IMG/VR virus record: IMGVR_UViG_3300043119_000167
Span: 1 to 29,955 of that record
Length of the DNA stretch: 29,955 bases
Source: a virus
Direction: 5' to 3' (one strand)
The position numbers and the translations under genes were made by a program. This document shows, in pieces, positions 6,475 through 13,127 of this stretch. The notes beneath the pieces were generated by a model, which saw only the letters and a program-made list of their open reading frames with translations, made no database searches and had not been told where the DNA came from. The first letter of the stretch is position 1. Each line of letters begins with the position of its first letter.

Positions 6475-6503
6475 AGTATACCATAAATGGTACACCAGTG
6501 CAA
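6475..6503 (-). promoter_or_regulatory. Sigma70-type promoter of the 211-aa gene
   Basis: Read on the minus strand: TTGCAC (6503-6498), a 17-base spacer, TATACT (6480-6475), with TGG before the -10 (extended -10 element). The predicted start is near 6468, giving a very short leader (about 15 nt) that contains the AAGG ribosome site. It lies in the 61-base gap between phoH and the 211-aa gene, so that gene can be expressed separately from the lysis/phoH transcript. Confidence 0.75.
6476..6495. promoter_or_regulatory. Operator-like palindrome inside the promoter spacer
   Basis: Two 9-base arms, GTATACCAT (6476-6484) and ATGGTACAC (6487-6495), form an inverted repeat with a two-base AA centre and a single mismatch. 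It covers most of the -35/-10 spacer and part of the -10 hexamer. A dimeric repressor bound here would block the promoter. The size and position are typical of operators; the binding protein is unknown and no repressor gene is seen in the window. Confidence 0.5.
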
Positions 6504-6513
6504 ACATAATTTT

Positions 6514-7236
6514 TTAGTCCTTGTAAGCCATAATAACAGCTTTACACATTTTTGATCTAACAATGTCTTCGTCTAAGAACCTGACAACTTCAATGCCAGG
6601 TACTCGCTCTAGTCGACGCACAGCATCTAGCAATCCACTATCACCGATATCACATTGCTCTGGGTCACCACTTAGTATAACTTTGCAGTTTTTACCAATG
6701 CGCGAAAGCAACATTTTAAACTCAGTTTTAGTCATGTTTTGTACTTCGTCTACTAAGATAACAGCATTGTCAAAACTAGCTCCACGCATAAACCCCAATG
6801 GTTTAGGGTCGATGTTTTTGGCTTTTAATGAGTATTCAAAAAAGCCAGGTCCTAGTGCACGCTTAAATACTTGAGTAAATGGCTCTAAGTAAGGAGCGTA
6901 CTTTTCATCCAATTCACCTGGTAAAAAACCTAAGCCGCGACCGGTTTCTACGTTTGGACGTGTTAAGATAATTTTGTCAATTTTTTTGTGGTATAGCTGT
7001 TCAGCCGCGTAATTTGCTGCAACAAATGTTTTTCCAGTACCGGCCGAACCAATACCAAAAATTACTTCGTTGTTTTTAATTGCTTCTAAGTATTCGCCTT
7101 GAATAAAGTTTAGTGGTTTAATTGCAACAAATCCATGTGCACGATTGCCTTCTGGAAATAAATCCGGCTGCTGTTCATCGTAGTATGGTTTTTGTTGTTG
7201 CTTTTTACGGGCTTTTTTACCAGAGTTTGTAGACAT
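6514..7236 (-). CDS. phoH: PhoH-like P-loop ATPase
   Basis: A 240-aa protein of the PhoH family, with a basic, Gln-rich N-terminus (1-35). The Walker A motif is GSAGTGKT (63-70), followed by LTRPNVETGRGLGFLPGEL (91-109), the family-specific RP...GFLPG segment. Walker B is VILVDE (159-164) and the sensor-like SGDPEQCDI lies at 189-197. PhoH proteins bind and hydrolyse ATP and are thought to act on RNA. Phage copies are common in aquatic phages and are often called phosphate-starvation genes, although their role in infection is not settled. The length matches the PhoH core without the extra RNA-binding domains of long bacterial forms. An AAGGAT site precedes the ATG. It lies 17 bases after the small secreted-peptide gene. 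Confidence 0.95.
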   Translation of the reverse strand: MSTNSGKKARKKQQQKPYYDEQQPDLFPEGNRAHGFVAIKPLNFIQGEYLEAIKNNEVIFGIGSAGTGKTFVAANYAAEQLYHKKIDKIILTRPNVETGRGLGFLPGELDEKYAPYLEPFTQVFKRALGPGFFEYSLKAKNIDPKPLGFMRGASFDNAVILVDEVQNMTKTEFKMLLSRIGKNCKVILSGDPEQCDIGDSGLLDAVRRLERVPGIEVVRFLDEDIVRSKMCKAVIMAYKD

Positions 7237-7253
7237 AAAGTATCCTTAAAAAA

Positions 7254-7406
7254 TTACTTTTTCTTTTGAGGCACTTTGTGCCCCTTTAACATTTTGTGTG
7301 TTTTGCATTTTTGTGCAGTTTTACACTTAGGGGCTGGTTTAGCAGCCATTGCTGGCGCTGCAGACAACATTATGGCTACGCACAATATTGTTAATAATTT
7401 TTTCAT
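7254..7406 (-). CDS. Tiny exported Cys/Lys-rich peptide (50 aa)
   Basis: A 50-aa gene whose ATG overlaps the holin stop (ATGA at 7406-7403), so it is probably translated by re-initiation. A classic signal peptide is seen: MKKLLTILCVAIMLSAAPAMA, split as KK n-region, hydrophobic core and APAMA cleavage site, predicted cut after residue 21. The mature part is about 29 residues, strongly basic and His/Cys-containing, with a repeated CKT unit (KCKTAQKCKTHK) and a KKK end. There is no lipobox. A longer frame reading upstream to 7712 overlaps the holin in another frame and is not needed. Position suggests a lysis-associated or envelope-acting peptide; that is inference. Confidence 0.7.
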   Translation of the reverse strand: MKKLLTILCVAIMLSAAPAMAAKPAPKCKTAQKCKTHKMLKGHKVPQKKK

Positions 7407-7744
7407 AGTTCTGGATCCTTTGCAACAGGAACTGCTACAGGTGCTGCAGCTTGGGGTCGTGGAGCTTGCATTGTTACTTGTTGTTGACCTAATTTTTCTT
7501 GTGTACGCCCAAATGCAGCAATACCAAGTACGGCACCCATTGCTAGGTGAAATAATCCAGCTCCTTGTAGGGTTAGTGGCATCCACTGAGTTAGTGGTTG
7601 TTTTGTTGCTGCTTGCAGCATTGACCACAAAACAGGAAATATAATAAAGTCTGTGATACAAGTTAGCATATACATCCAACCCATTGCTGGTCTCCACTGC
7701 TTTTGCATCCAATCTTCTTTTGGCTCTAGTATGCTTAAATTCAT
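7403..7744 (-). CDS. Holin (GTA-type / 3TM-holin family)
   Basis: A 113-aa membrane protein that probably permeabilises the inner membrane to trigger lysis. QWRPAMGWMYMLTCITDF (16-33) leads into a first long membrane segment (to about 43). A QPLTQWMPLTLQGAGLFH region then leads into a second segment, LFHLAMGAVLGIAAFG (63-78), followed by RTQEK and a Pro/Ala/Gln-rich cytoplasmic tail. The RP.M.W...C..DFI..P.L pattern and the GLFHLAMG..LG..A.GR.QEK block match holins of the gene-transfer-agent 3TM type. It follows the 161-aa membrane protein by two bases (AGAGGATAACAATG) and overlaps the next gene by ATGA. It sits in a lysis cluster with endolysin and spanins. Confidence 0.82.
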   Translation of the reverse strand: MNLSILEPKEDWMQKQWRPAMGWMYMLTCITDFIIFPVLWSMLQAATKQPLTQWMPLTLQGAGLFHLAMGAVLGIAAFGRTQEKLGQQQVTMQAPRPQAAAPVAVPVAKDPEL

Positions 7745-7746
7745 TG

Positions 7747-8232
7747 TTATCCTCTACTACTAAAAGTAAAAATTAAACCAACTATGGGTACTATTAGTGC
7801 TACACTAGCAATAAACAATAACACATTCCACAAGGTATTGTATTTAGCCTCGCGGTCACTTTGTTGCTTCTCTAAGGCTTCGCGTTCTAAACGTGCGCGT
7901 TCTTTGGCCATATTGGTACGCTCTGCCATCATTTCTTCCCAGACTTGTGCATTGCCCGACCAAAAAAGCATATCTTTTAGTTCACGCTCGTGGTCACGCA
8001 GTGCTTTTGATGCCATTGCAATCTTTAGCGCGTCACTACTAATTTGCGAGTCTGACTTACTTATTGAAGCAATTTTCATTTTAGTTGATGCTACGTGCAC
8101 GTGGTCTGCATTTTCGTAGAATTGACTAAACTCACCAATCAAACTTTTTATATCTTTGCCTAAGGCTACGGCTTTTTTGATACCAGTTACAGCACTTTGT
8201 GCTATAGCTAGTGCTGTAAATGGATCAATCAC
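7747..8232 (-). CDS. C-terminally membrane-anchored conserved phage protein (161 aa)
   Basis: It starts with GTG at 8232, supported by GAGGAG seven bases upstream; no ATG alternative fits as well. The N-terminus MIDPFTALAIAQSAVTGIKKA and KDIKSLIGEFSQFYENA is typical of a protein family seen in many aquatic tailed phages. It is followed by helical and basic coiled-coil-like segments (about 90-130, ERARLEREALEKQQSDREAK) and one C-terminal membrane helix (about 135-157, VLLFIASVALIVPIVGLIF). The predicted topology is a large cytoplasmic head with a tail anchor. It lies between the spanin pair and the holin, so a lysis-timing or holin-partner role is possible. I know of no proven function. Confidence 0.8.
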   Translation of the reverse strand: MIDPFTALAIAQSAVTGIKKAVALGKDIKSLIGEFSQFYENADHVHVASTKMKIASISKSDSQISSDALKIAMASKALRDHERELKDMLFWSGNAQVWEEMMAERTNMAKERARLEREALEKQQSDREAKYNTLWNVLLFIASVALIVPIVGLIFTFSSRG

Positions 8233-8235
8233 GTG

Positions 8236-8790
8236 TTACTCCTCAAAGATTTTTTTCTGAGTGTAGTACCATGTTTGCCAGCCTTTTACTTGCTCTACTA
8301 GTTGGTAGTAGGTGCCGTAATTTTCGGTGACTGTTTCAAGGAACTCACTTGCTTTAACTTCGGAGGTTCCCGTAGCAACTCCGGTGGTGCTACTGGAAAC
8401 TTCATTTTGACTGGCACTGTTGTTGAGCATGATTGTAGCATTAGTAAGAGTGCAACTACTATCAAGGTCTTTGGCGACATGGTTGTTAATGTATTCAACA
8501 TTTGCTTGGGTTGTTTGTTTGATTGTTTTGATTCTAGTTACCATTTTGGTAACCACTTGTTGATTAGCCTCTGTAGCCTTGGCTTCCATTTCAGCTACTT
8601 GTGCTTGCATCTTGTCTACACGGGCTTGCCAGATTGCTTCTGTGTTAACACCACCTAGGTGCCAGCAGCTGACGGCAACAAGTACGATGCCGATAAGATT
8701 TAATACACGAGAATTTACTAAGCTTGCGCCAACGCCGATGACAAGGCTAACATAATAAGCCCATGCGGGGATAAATGCTAGTGCCCACAT
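8236..8790 (-). CDS. Rz: i-spanin (Rz-like), with two N-terminal hydrophobic segments
   Basis: The inner-membrane subunit of the spanin complex that fuses inner and outer membranes in the last step of lysis. Hydrophobic segments lie at about 4-26 and 29-46. A periplasmic coiled coil follows (about 55-105, QARVDKMQAQVAEMEAKATE...), then the Rz-type DSSCTLTNATIMLNNSAS stretch (about 109-126) and an aromatic C-terminus (GWQTWYYTQKKIFEE). The Rz1 gene lies inside it in another frame, which confirms the assignment. A GGAAG site precedes the ATG, which overlaps the end of the endolysin gene by 13 bases. Classic Rz has a single membrane segment; the extra one is unusual. Confidence 0.88.
   Translation of the reverse strand: MWALAFIPAWAYYVSLVIGVGASLVNSRVLNLIGIVLVAVSCWHLGGVNTEAIWQARVDKMQAQVAEMEAKATEANQQVVTKMVTRIKTIKQTTQANVEYINNHVAKDLDSSCTLTNATIMLNNSASQNEVSSSTTGVATGTSEVKASEFLETVTENYGTYYQLVEQVKGWQTWYYTQKKIFEE
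8298..8501 (-). CDS. Rz1: o-spanin (Rz1-like outer-membrane lipoprotein), nested in Rz
   Basis: It lies wholly within the Rz gene in a different frame, the classic embedded Rz/Rz1 layout. The hydrophobic signal TLIVVALLLML leads to a lipobox LQSC (residues 22-25). The mature part is short (about 43 aa), lacks secondary structure and is proline-rich (FPVAPPELLREPPKLKQ), as expected for the outer-membrane partner of Rz. Two ATGs are possible: codon 1 (8501) or codon 8 (8480), the latter giving a more usual signal-peptide length. Neither has a strong ribosome site, which suggests coupling to Rz translation. Confidence 0.87.
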   Translation of the reverse strand: MLNTLTTMSPKTLIVVALLLMLQSCSTTVPVKMKFPVAPPELLREPPKLKQVSSLKQSPKITAPTTN

Positions 8791-9392
8791 AGTACTTCCA
8801 GTGCGTGATCGTAGTGTTTGATTCGATCTTCTAGTCCCAAATATCCACCGTTAATACGTTTGGTCATTGCTTTGATATCACCTGAATCCGCTAAACTATT
8901 AAGGTTGTTGGTTTCCCAAAACCAGCAGGCACTCTGCACAGCACCTTCAAAGGTACTTAAGTACTCAATAGCTTCTTCTAGTGTGCAACCAACTGACTCT
9001 GCAAAAGCCAAGTAGTTGTCGTGACCTGTTAGCTGAATTAAACCACGACCGCAATAACGCCAACCATCTCCCGAATCCTCGTCACCATTGCCCATACGGT
9101 TAGCGTACACGCGATTGGCAATCTTTTCAGGCTGCTTGGCGTATGCTTCAGCAAGCTCGGCGGTAGGAAAGTACTTGGGAAATACTTTTTGCAGGCTTGT
9201 TGCACGGTAGTTTAAGTTTTCACGGATAGCCTGAAACTGGCCTGACTCGTGCGCGCACTGTGCTAAAAACGCTGCTTGTCGTTGTGGGGTGTCTATGTTG
9301 TATTCTGGTAACAGCTGCGTCAAGGCTTGATGCCATTGCTCAACATTGGGGTTGTTGGGTAGCAGTTCTTTTAGTTGTTCAAAAGTTATCAT
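8778..9392 (-). CDS. Endolysin, glycoside hydrolase family 19-like (chitinase/lysozyme fold)
   Basis: Muralytic enzyme of the GH19 lysozyme-like type (204 aa from the ATG at 9392). QAAFLAQCAHESGQF carries the catalytic-type Glu (residue 49 of this start), followed by ENLNYRA, FPKYF, NRVYANRMGNGDEDSGDGWRY and GRGLIQLTGHDNY, the substrate-cleft block typical of these endolysins. There is no signal peptide, so release depends on the holin. A frame extending to 9452 would translate through the strong hairpin at 9416-9445 and is rejected. The ribosome site is weak (AAAGAA). It is the first gene of the lysis cluster and overlaps the Rz gene by 13 bases. Confidence 0.92.
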   Translation of the reverse strand: MITFEQLKELLPNNPNVEQWHQALTQLLPEYNIDTPQRQAAFLAQCAHESGQFQAIRENLNYRATSLQKVFPKYFPTAELAEAYAKQPEKIANRVYANRMGNGDEDSGDGWRYCGRGLIQLTGHDNYLAFAESVGCTLEEAIEYLSTFEGAVQSACWFWETNNLNSLADSGDIKAMTKRINGGYLGLEDRIKHYDHALEVLCGH

Positions 9393-9415
9393 TTTTAGAA
9401 TTCTTTTTAAAATTA

Positions 9416-9445
9416 CAGGGGCTGTAACGTAGGTTACAGCCCCTG
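9416..9445 (-). terminator. 13-bp hairpin terminator/attenuator between fibre and lysis genes
   Basis: A perfect 13-bp stem, CAGGGGCTGTAAC (9416-9428) with its complement (9433-9445) around a GTAG loop. On the minus strand it is followed by TAATTTT, a modest U-tract. It lies between the last adhesin gene (stop at 9504) and the endolysin start. There is no clear promoter in the 110-base gap, so lysis genes probably depend on partial read-through of this hairpin. A CAAAC/GTTTG mini-repeat (9446-9459) lies just upstream in the transcript. Confidence 0.75.
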
Positions 9446-9503
9446 CAAACAAGAGTTTGTAAGAAATTTATTCAATTTCAAAAGTTTAGGGTATGTGGGT
9501 ACA

Positions 9504-10379
9504 TTAAAACATAAGAAAAAATGTGGTATTTGGAGCGTATACAGTATAGTTAATAATAATAATGCTTGGGGAACCAAGACCACCAGTTGAGATTGCAGAA
9601 GACGCACCACCGCCACCGCCACCGCCGTAGTTTCCACCATTACCGCCTACAGTAGTTCCGGTGCCGTCACCTGCACCGCCACCGCCACCGCCCGAGTAGA
9701 CCGTAGTTCCTGTTCCGCCAGCACTACCGGAGGTTGATGCAGCACCGCCACTACCGCCAGCTCCTGCACCAGTACCAGCAATTCCACCAGTAGCTGATGT
9801 ACTAGAACCCGCACCGCCGCCATTTCCACCTCCACCACCTCGACCGGTTGTTGGTAAAGTAGTTGTGTTTGCACCGCCAGCTCCGCCAGCTCCATTAGGC
9901 CCTGCTGCTCCACCGCCGCCGCCGCCTGCTGCTGTGCTGCTAGTTCTTCCGTTGCCGCCGGCAGCTCCTGCGTTCTGAATAGTAGTGTACAGAACTCCAG
10001 CTATTTGAGCATACCCTCCTATGGAGCCATTTGTACCTCCAGTACCTCCAGTAATTCCAGATGCATTAGATCCAGAAAAACCTGCTATTAGCTGTGAATA
10101 AGCAGGGTCGCCAGTTTCAGAATCGTAATAAACTACTCCGTTCCACAAAAACCCGCTGCCATATGTTTGACTGGTGACGTAGCCAGCAGTAACTGATGCT
10201 TGCAAAGGTACATTAGCTGCTTTTACATAACCACCTCCGCCTCCGCCACCACCAGACCTCGTAGAAAGACCCGTAACGCCGTTGCCTCCAGCACCATATA
10301 TTTCAATAGTGTTATTTGCATCATTCCAGTCTGAGGGTAAGTTCCAAGTACCGGAACCACTAAGAATAATTTGTGGCAT
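9504..10379 (-). CDS. Glycine-rich tail-fibre adhesin
   Basis: 291 aa. A short beta-rich N-terminus (MPQIILSGSGTWNLPSDW, 1-18) attaches to a domain with many Gly runs, for example GAGGNG, GGGGGGG near 43-50 and repeated GGGGGGAG/GGAGG blocks from about 150 to 265. It is capped by a hydrophobic SIIIINYTVYAP strand. The first part, IEIYGAGGNG...GYVKA, matches the start of the glycine-rich domains found in phage adhesins, where packed polyglycine-II helices display variable loops that bind receptors. It is the last gene of the fibre module and so is a candidate receptor-binding tip protein. An AAGGG site lies before ATG. Repetitive sequence makes assembly errors possible. Confidence 0.82.
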   Translation of the reverse strand: MPQIILSGSGTWNLPSDWNDANNTIEIYGAGGNGVTGLSTRSGGGGGGGGYVKAANVPLQASVTAGYVTSQTYGSGFLWNGVVYYDSETGDPAYSQLIAGFSGSNASGITGGTGGTNGSIGGYAQIAGVLYTTIQNAGAAGGNGRTSSTAAGGGGGGAAGPNGAGGAGGANTTTLPTTGRGGGGGNGGGAGSSTSATGGIAGTGAGAGGSGGAASTSGSAGGTGTTVYSGGGGGGAGDGTGTTVGGNGGNYGGGGGGGASSAISTGGLGSPSIIIINYTVYAPNTTFFLMF

Positions 10380-10382
10380 ATT

Positions 10383-10871
10383 TTACCCTTGTTGTGCAAC
10401 AGATACAACATCCCAAGTTGTATCTGTTGCATTATATATACAACCTATATACACAGTTTTATTTGCTACAGTTACTGTTGGCAAAACTGTGCCAATAACA
10501 CGATAAGCCCCTACACCAGTAGTCCAGTTTAAACTTCTTGCAGTACCATTATCCTTAATGCGTATTATAAGTTTTTGTCCTTGAATAGGCGTACCGCTAG
10601 GTGGTGCTATATTTGTTGCTGTGCCTAAGCTAGTAACTGTGTATAACTCACCAAGTTCTGCTGAAGGAGTAATAATAGTATCACTAGTAGTTGAGGCACT
10701 TCTAACGCCGCTAAAACTAATAGTTTGATTAGGCCATGTGCCACTAACAGTAATATTTGTACCTGCTACAATAGCTGGGGTTGCGGTACCCGTACCGCCG
10801 CCTTCTTTGTTAAGAATACCATTTGATGTTATATTATCAGCTAGCTGTGATAAATTACGAGCTATACCCAT
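10383..10871 (-). CDS. Fibre-associated structural protein (162 aa)
   Basis: It begins MGIARNLSQLADNITSNGIL, a short helical head seen at the start of many phage fibre proteins, followed by GGGTGTATPAIVAGTNITVSG (module linker) and a beta-rich domain. That domain ends with RIKDNGTARSLNWTTGVGAYR, NKTVYIGCIYNATDTTWDVVSVAQQG. The last part (Y.GC.YN...TTWDVVSVAQ) is a common distal module of fibre proteins. It overlaps the preceding gene by 10 bases and its stop lies three bases before the next ATG. Likely a virion fibre subunit; no enzymatic motif is visible. Confidence 0.8.
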   Translation of the reverse strand: MGIARNLSQLADNITSNGILNKEGGGTGTATPAIVAGTNITVSGTWPNQTISFSGVRSASTTSDTIITPSAELGELYTVTSLGTATNIAPPSGTPIQGQKLIIRIKDNGTARSLNWTTGVGAYRVIGTVLPTVTVANKTVYIGCIYNATDTTWDVVSVAQQG

Positions 10872-11230
10872 ACTACCTCCCAGGTTTGTGTTGTTTCATT
10901 CCACTGATAATACATACTTTCGTCATCTGGCATAGCAACAGGTGCCTGCCATTGGCAAGTATCCTCATCTAATACCCAACTAGGAAACGGTTTTGGTGAA
11001 ATAAATGCATCTCTAGTTTCATCATATGTATAACCTATGCCTGCATAGTTTTTACGAAATGATCCGTTATAAGATGTTTGTCGCCATCTATAATGGCCGT
11101 TGGACCAGATGGTAAGGAATACAATACCTTTCTCTTCTGATTCAACTCCATTATCTAGCAACTCCTCATTACTTACAACTGCAACATCTATTACAATGTT
11201 GCTTTTGTCTAATTTTGCGAAATGTGCCAT
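10862..11230 (-). CDS. Conserved tail-module protein, MAHFA..D...V family (122 aa)
   Basis: MAHFAKLDKSNIVIDVAVVSNEEL, a WRQTSYNGSFRKNYAGIGYTYD block and the C-terminal FPSWVLDEDTCQWQAPVAMPDD with a final W..VV pattern match a family very common in cyanophage and other aquatic phage structural regions. Function is not proven; a small structural or fibre-assembly role is likely. TAGGA lies before the ATG. Its C-terminus overlaps the next gene by 10 bases, so the two are translated together. Confidence 0.85.
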   Translation of the reverse strand: MAHFAKLDKSNIVIDVAVVSNEELLDNGVESEEKGIVFLTIWSNGHYRWRQTSYNGSFRKNYAGIGYTYDETRDAFISPKPFPSWVLDEDTCQWQAPVAMPDDESMYYQWNETTQTWEVVWV

Positions 11231-11237
11231 TTTATTC

Positions 11238-12749
11238 CTAGAAAGTTATTGAGCCGTTACCGGTAAATTTATAAACACGATAACCTGTTGGAGTTGTCAC
11301 AGTTGGAGAACCAGTAGTTGCTGAAACTGTTACGTCAGCTGGAACTCTAATAATAACAACTCCTGATCCGCCAGCAGCACCATTACTAGACCCACCTCCG
11401 CCACCTCCGCCGCCGCCAGTATTTGTGCCACCAGCAGTATTTGTGCCACCACTAGAACCGTTACCGCCACCACCGGCACCACCTAAAGTACTAGCATTAT
11501 TTCTAGTCCAGCCACCTCCACCACCAGCATAGTATGTAGCAGTACCTGTAATACTAGAAGATAAGCCTATGCCTCCGACACCGGTACTATTTGTACCACC
11601 AATGCCTGCACCACCAGCACCACCACCACCACCGCCAAAGTTATTATTAGAGTCACCTGCACCGCCAGCATAACCTTGTTCGTTCGGTATAGCTAAGCCA
11701 CCTGTAGAGCCGGATAAGTATGCTGCACCACCACCGGAACCGCCAGATAAACCATTCTTACTTTGATCTGAACCACCTCTACCACCTCCAAATGCTGTTA
11801 TACCAAAAGGTGGTTTTATAGCTGACGTCATGCTGACAGAACCTCCCGCAACAGCTACAGTATAAGCATTAGGAGATAAGTCTAGTAAAGTAGGGCTTCT
11901 TAGAGTTAGTAGGGTAGTATCAGCTATAGCTGTTAAAGCGGACGTTGGCGGAGCAAAGTTTGTTGTATATAGTATACGGTTAGTTACTCTAAAATTACTT
12001 ATGTAACCATTAAAGTAAGCAGTATTACCATTAACAGCACCTATATCAAAATTATTGCCTACAACCCAAGAGCCTGTACTACTACCTGTAGCAACGTGTA
12101 TACCATTAACAAAAGCTTTAATTACAGTACCGCTATACGTAATAGCTAAATGAAACCAAGTACTAATAGGAAATAGTCCTTGAATAAAAACACCTGTACT
12201 ATCACCATACTGCGTGCCAAATTGATTGTTATTAAGATTACGTAAAGCACCTACTTGGCCAGGAGCGCTATCAAATAAACCAGTTATAAAAGCAGTATTA
12301 GAATAAAGCCAGCACTCTATTGTAACATCATTATTAGCTGCAGTAATTACGCCAGACCCGCTTTTTCGGAGGAAAGATGCAGCATTAAAAGCTGCTGAAT
12401 ATGAACTATCTGCTGCTAATGATAACGCGGAAGGTTGTCCGGTTCCAGTAGATAAAGTACTTGTTGTTGCGGAGCTGCCTGCACCTACAGTTACAGTATA
12501 TGATGCTCCTGGTACTACAGCCATAGATCCAGAAATTACACCTCCGGCACCACCACCGCCAGAGAAACCAAAGCCACCAGCCCCACCACCTGCAACTACT
12601 AAGTAGTCGGCTATAGTGGTATAGCCAGGCCATGTACCAGAACTAGCACCTTGCATTTGTTCATTAGTTTTCCATATTCCAGGGGCAGCACCGGCAGATG
12701 TAACTGCTGCTATTGCTGAAAGTATAGAACCTTTATATCTTGTTGACAT
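11238..12749 (-). CDS. Glycine-rich adhesin with an inserted LamG/concanavalin-A-like lectin domain
   Basis: 503 aa. Residues 1-45 form the head (MSTRYKGSIL..., with a WPGYT motif). A glycine-rich domain starts at 50 (LVVAGGGAGGFG, GGGGAGG, YTVTVGAG) and is interrupted from about 110 to 292 by a LamG-like beta-sandwich: ECWLYSN, WFHLAITYSGTVIKAFVNG, FNGYISNFRVTNRILYTTNF and LDLSP. The Gly-rich domain then resumes at 319 (FGGGRGG) and continues with long GGGGG runs to about 455, ending in a VVIIRVP strand and a GYRVYKFTGNG.ITF end. LamG domains often bind sugars, so this is the strongest receptor-binding candidate. The start is joined to the upstream gene by TAATG. Confidence 0.85.
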   Translation of the reverse strand: MSTRYKGSILSAIAAVTSAGAAPGIWKTNEQMQGASSGTWPGYTTIADYLVVAGGGAGGFGFSGGGGAGGVISGSMAVVPGASYTVTVGAGSSATTSTLSTGTGQPSALSLAADSSYSAAFNAASFLRKSGSGVITAANNDVTIECWLYSNTAFITGLFDSAPGQVGALRNLNNNQFGTQYGDSTGVFIQGLFPISTWFHLAITYSGTVIKAFVNGIHVATGSSTGSWVVGNNFDIGAVNGNTAYFNGYISNFRVTNRILYTTNFAPPTSALTAIADTTLLTLRSPTLLDLSPNAYTVAVAGGSVSMTSAIKPPFGITAFGGGRGGSDQSKNGLSGGSGGGAAYLSGSTGGLAIPNEQGYAGGAGDSNNNFGGGGGGAGGAGIGGTNSTGVGGIGLSSSITGTATYYAGGGGGWTRNNASTLGGAGGGGNGSSGGTNTAGGTNTGGGGGGGGGSSNGAAGGSGVVIIRVPADVTVSATTGSPTVTTPTGYRVYKFTGNGSITF

Positions 12750-13120
12750 TAGGTAATAGCCTCATATGAAGAAGTTAATTCAATACCGCTTGCAGTACCT
12801 ACGGTTACTACAATTGACTGTGCTTCACCTAAGTAAATAGCAGTACTTTTATCTAGTACAACTAATGCTGAGTTAGCAGGTACTGGTAATTGATAAACTA
12901 AACGGTAGTTAGTTCCTGCTCCAGCAGCCGCACTATTAACTGCAACCGTAATATTTACTGCTGAAGCAGTAACATTAGCTGCAACAATATTATCGATCTT
13001 ATTTACAGTACCGGCTGCGGGTGTTAGTGCAGTCCAAACTACTGCTGTTGTTACAGCAGGAATTAAATAGGACGTATTACCGTAAATTGAAGTTACATTT
13101 AGTATGTTTGGATTTGCCAT
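12749..13120 (-). CDS. Small virion-associated beta protein (123 aa)
   Basis: It begins MANPNILNVTSIYGNTSYL at the ATG at 13120, supported by GGAGGA ten bases upstream. A start six codons earlier would be TTG and would consume that ribosome site, so it is rejected. The sequence is beta-rich and hydrophobic with regular Val/Thr/Ala (AANVTASAVNITVAVNSAAAGAGTNYRL, LVVLDKSTAIYLGE, IVVTVGTASGIE). Proteins of this type (MANPNIVNVT.I.G.T) are frequent beside phage fibre genes. It probably forms a small fibre or decoration subunit. It ends by TAATG overlap with the LamG adhesin gene. Confidence 0.8.
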   Translation of the reverse strand: MANPNILNVTSIYGNTSYLIPAVTTAVVWTALTPAAGTVNKIDNIVAANVTASAVNITVAVNSAAAGAGTNYRLVYQLPVPANSALVVLDKSTAIYLGEAQSIVVTVGTASGIELTSSYEAIT

Positions 13121-13127
13121 TTTATTA

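Noticed and set aside
7276-7644. Hydrophobic 122-aa frame on the plus strand opposite the holin and secreted peptide
   Set aside because: Antisense mirror of well-supported membrane-protein genes; no promoter or ribosome site is seen.
7407-7712. 102-codon upstream extension of the small secreted peptide gene
   Set aside because: It overlaps the holin in another frame, reads as low-complexity Ser/Thr/Cys sequence, and the ATG at 7406 gives a perfect signal peptide and an ATGA junction.
9393-9452. 20-codon N-terminal extension of the endolysin
   Set aside because: It would translate through the 13-bp hairpin at 9416-9445, and the domain pattern begins at the ATG at 9392.
9393-9503. Possible promoter for the lysis genes (TTGAAA-like sequence near 9480)
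   Set aside because: No -10 hexamer at an acceptable distance.
9647-9913. 88-aa frame on the same strand inside the Gly-rich adhesin gene
   Set aside because: Alternative frame of Gly-codon repeats giving Val/Leu/Gln low complexity; not a plausible protein.
11380-11760. Possible CRISPR-like or tandem repeat array in the ACCGCC/CCACC-rich DNA
   Set aside because: The repeats are glycine codons of the adhesin read on the opposite strand; there are no regular spacers.
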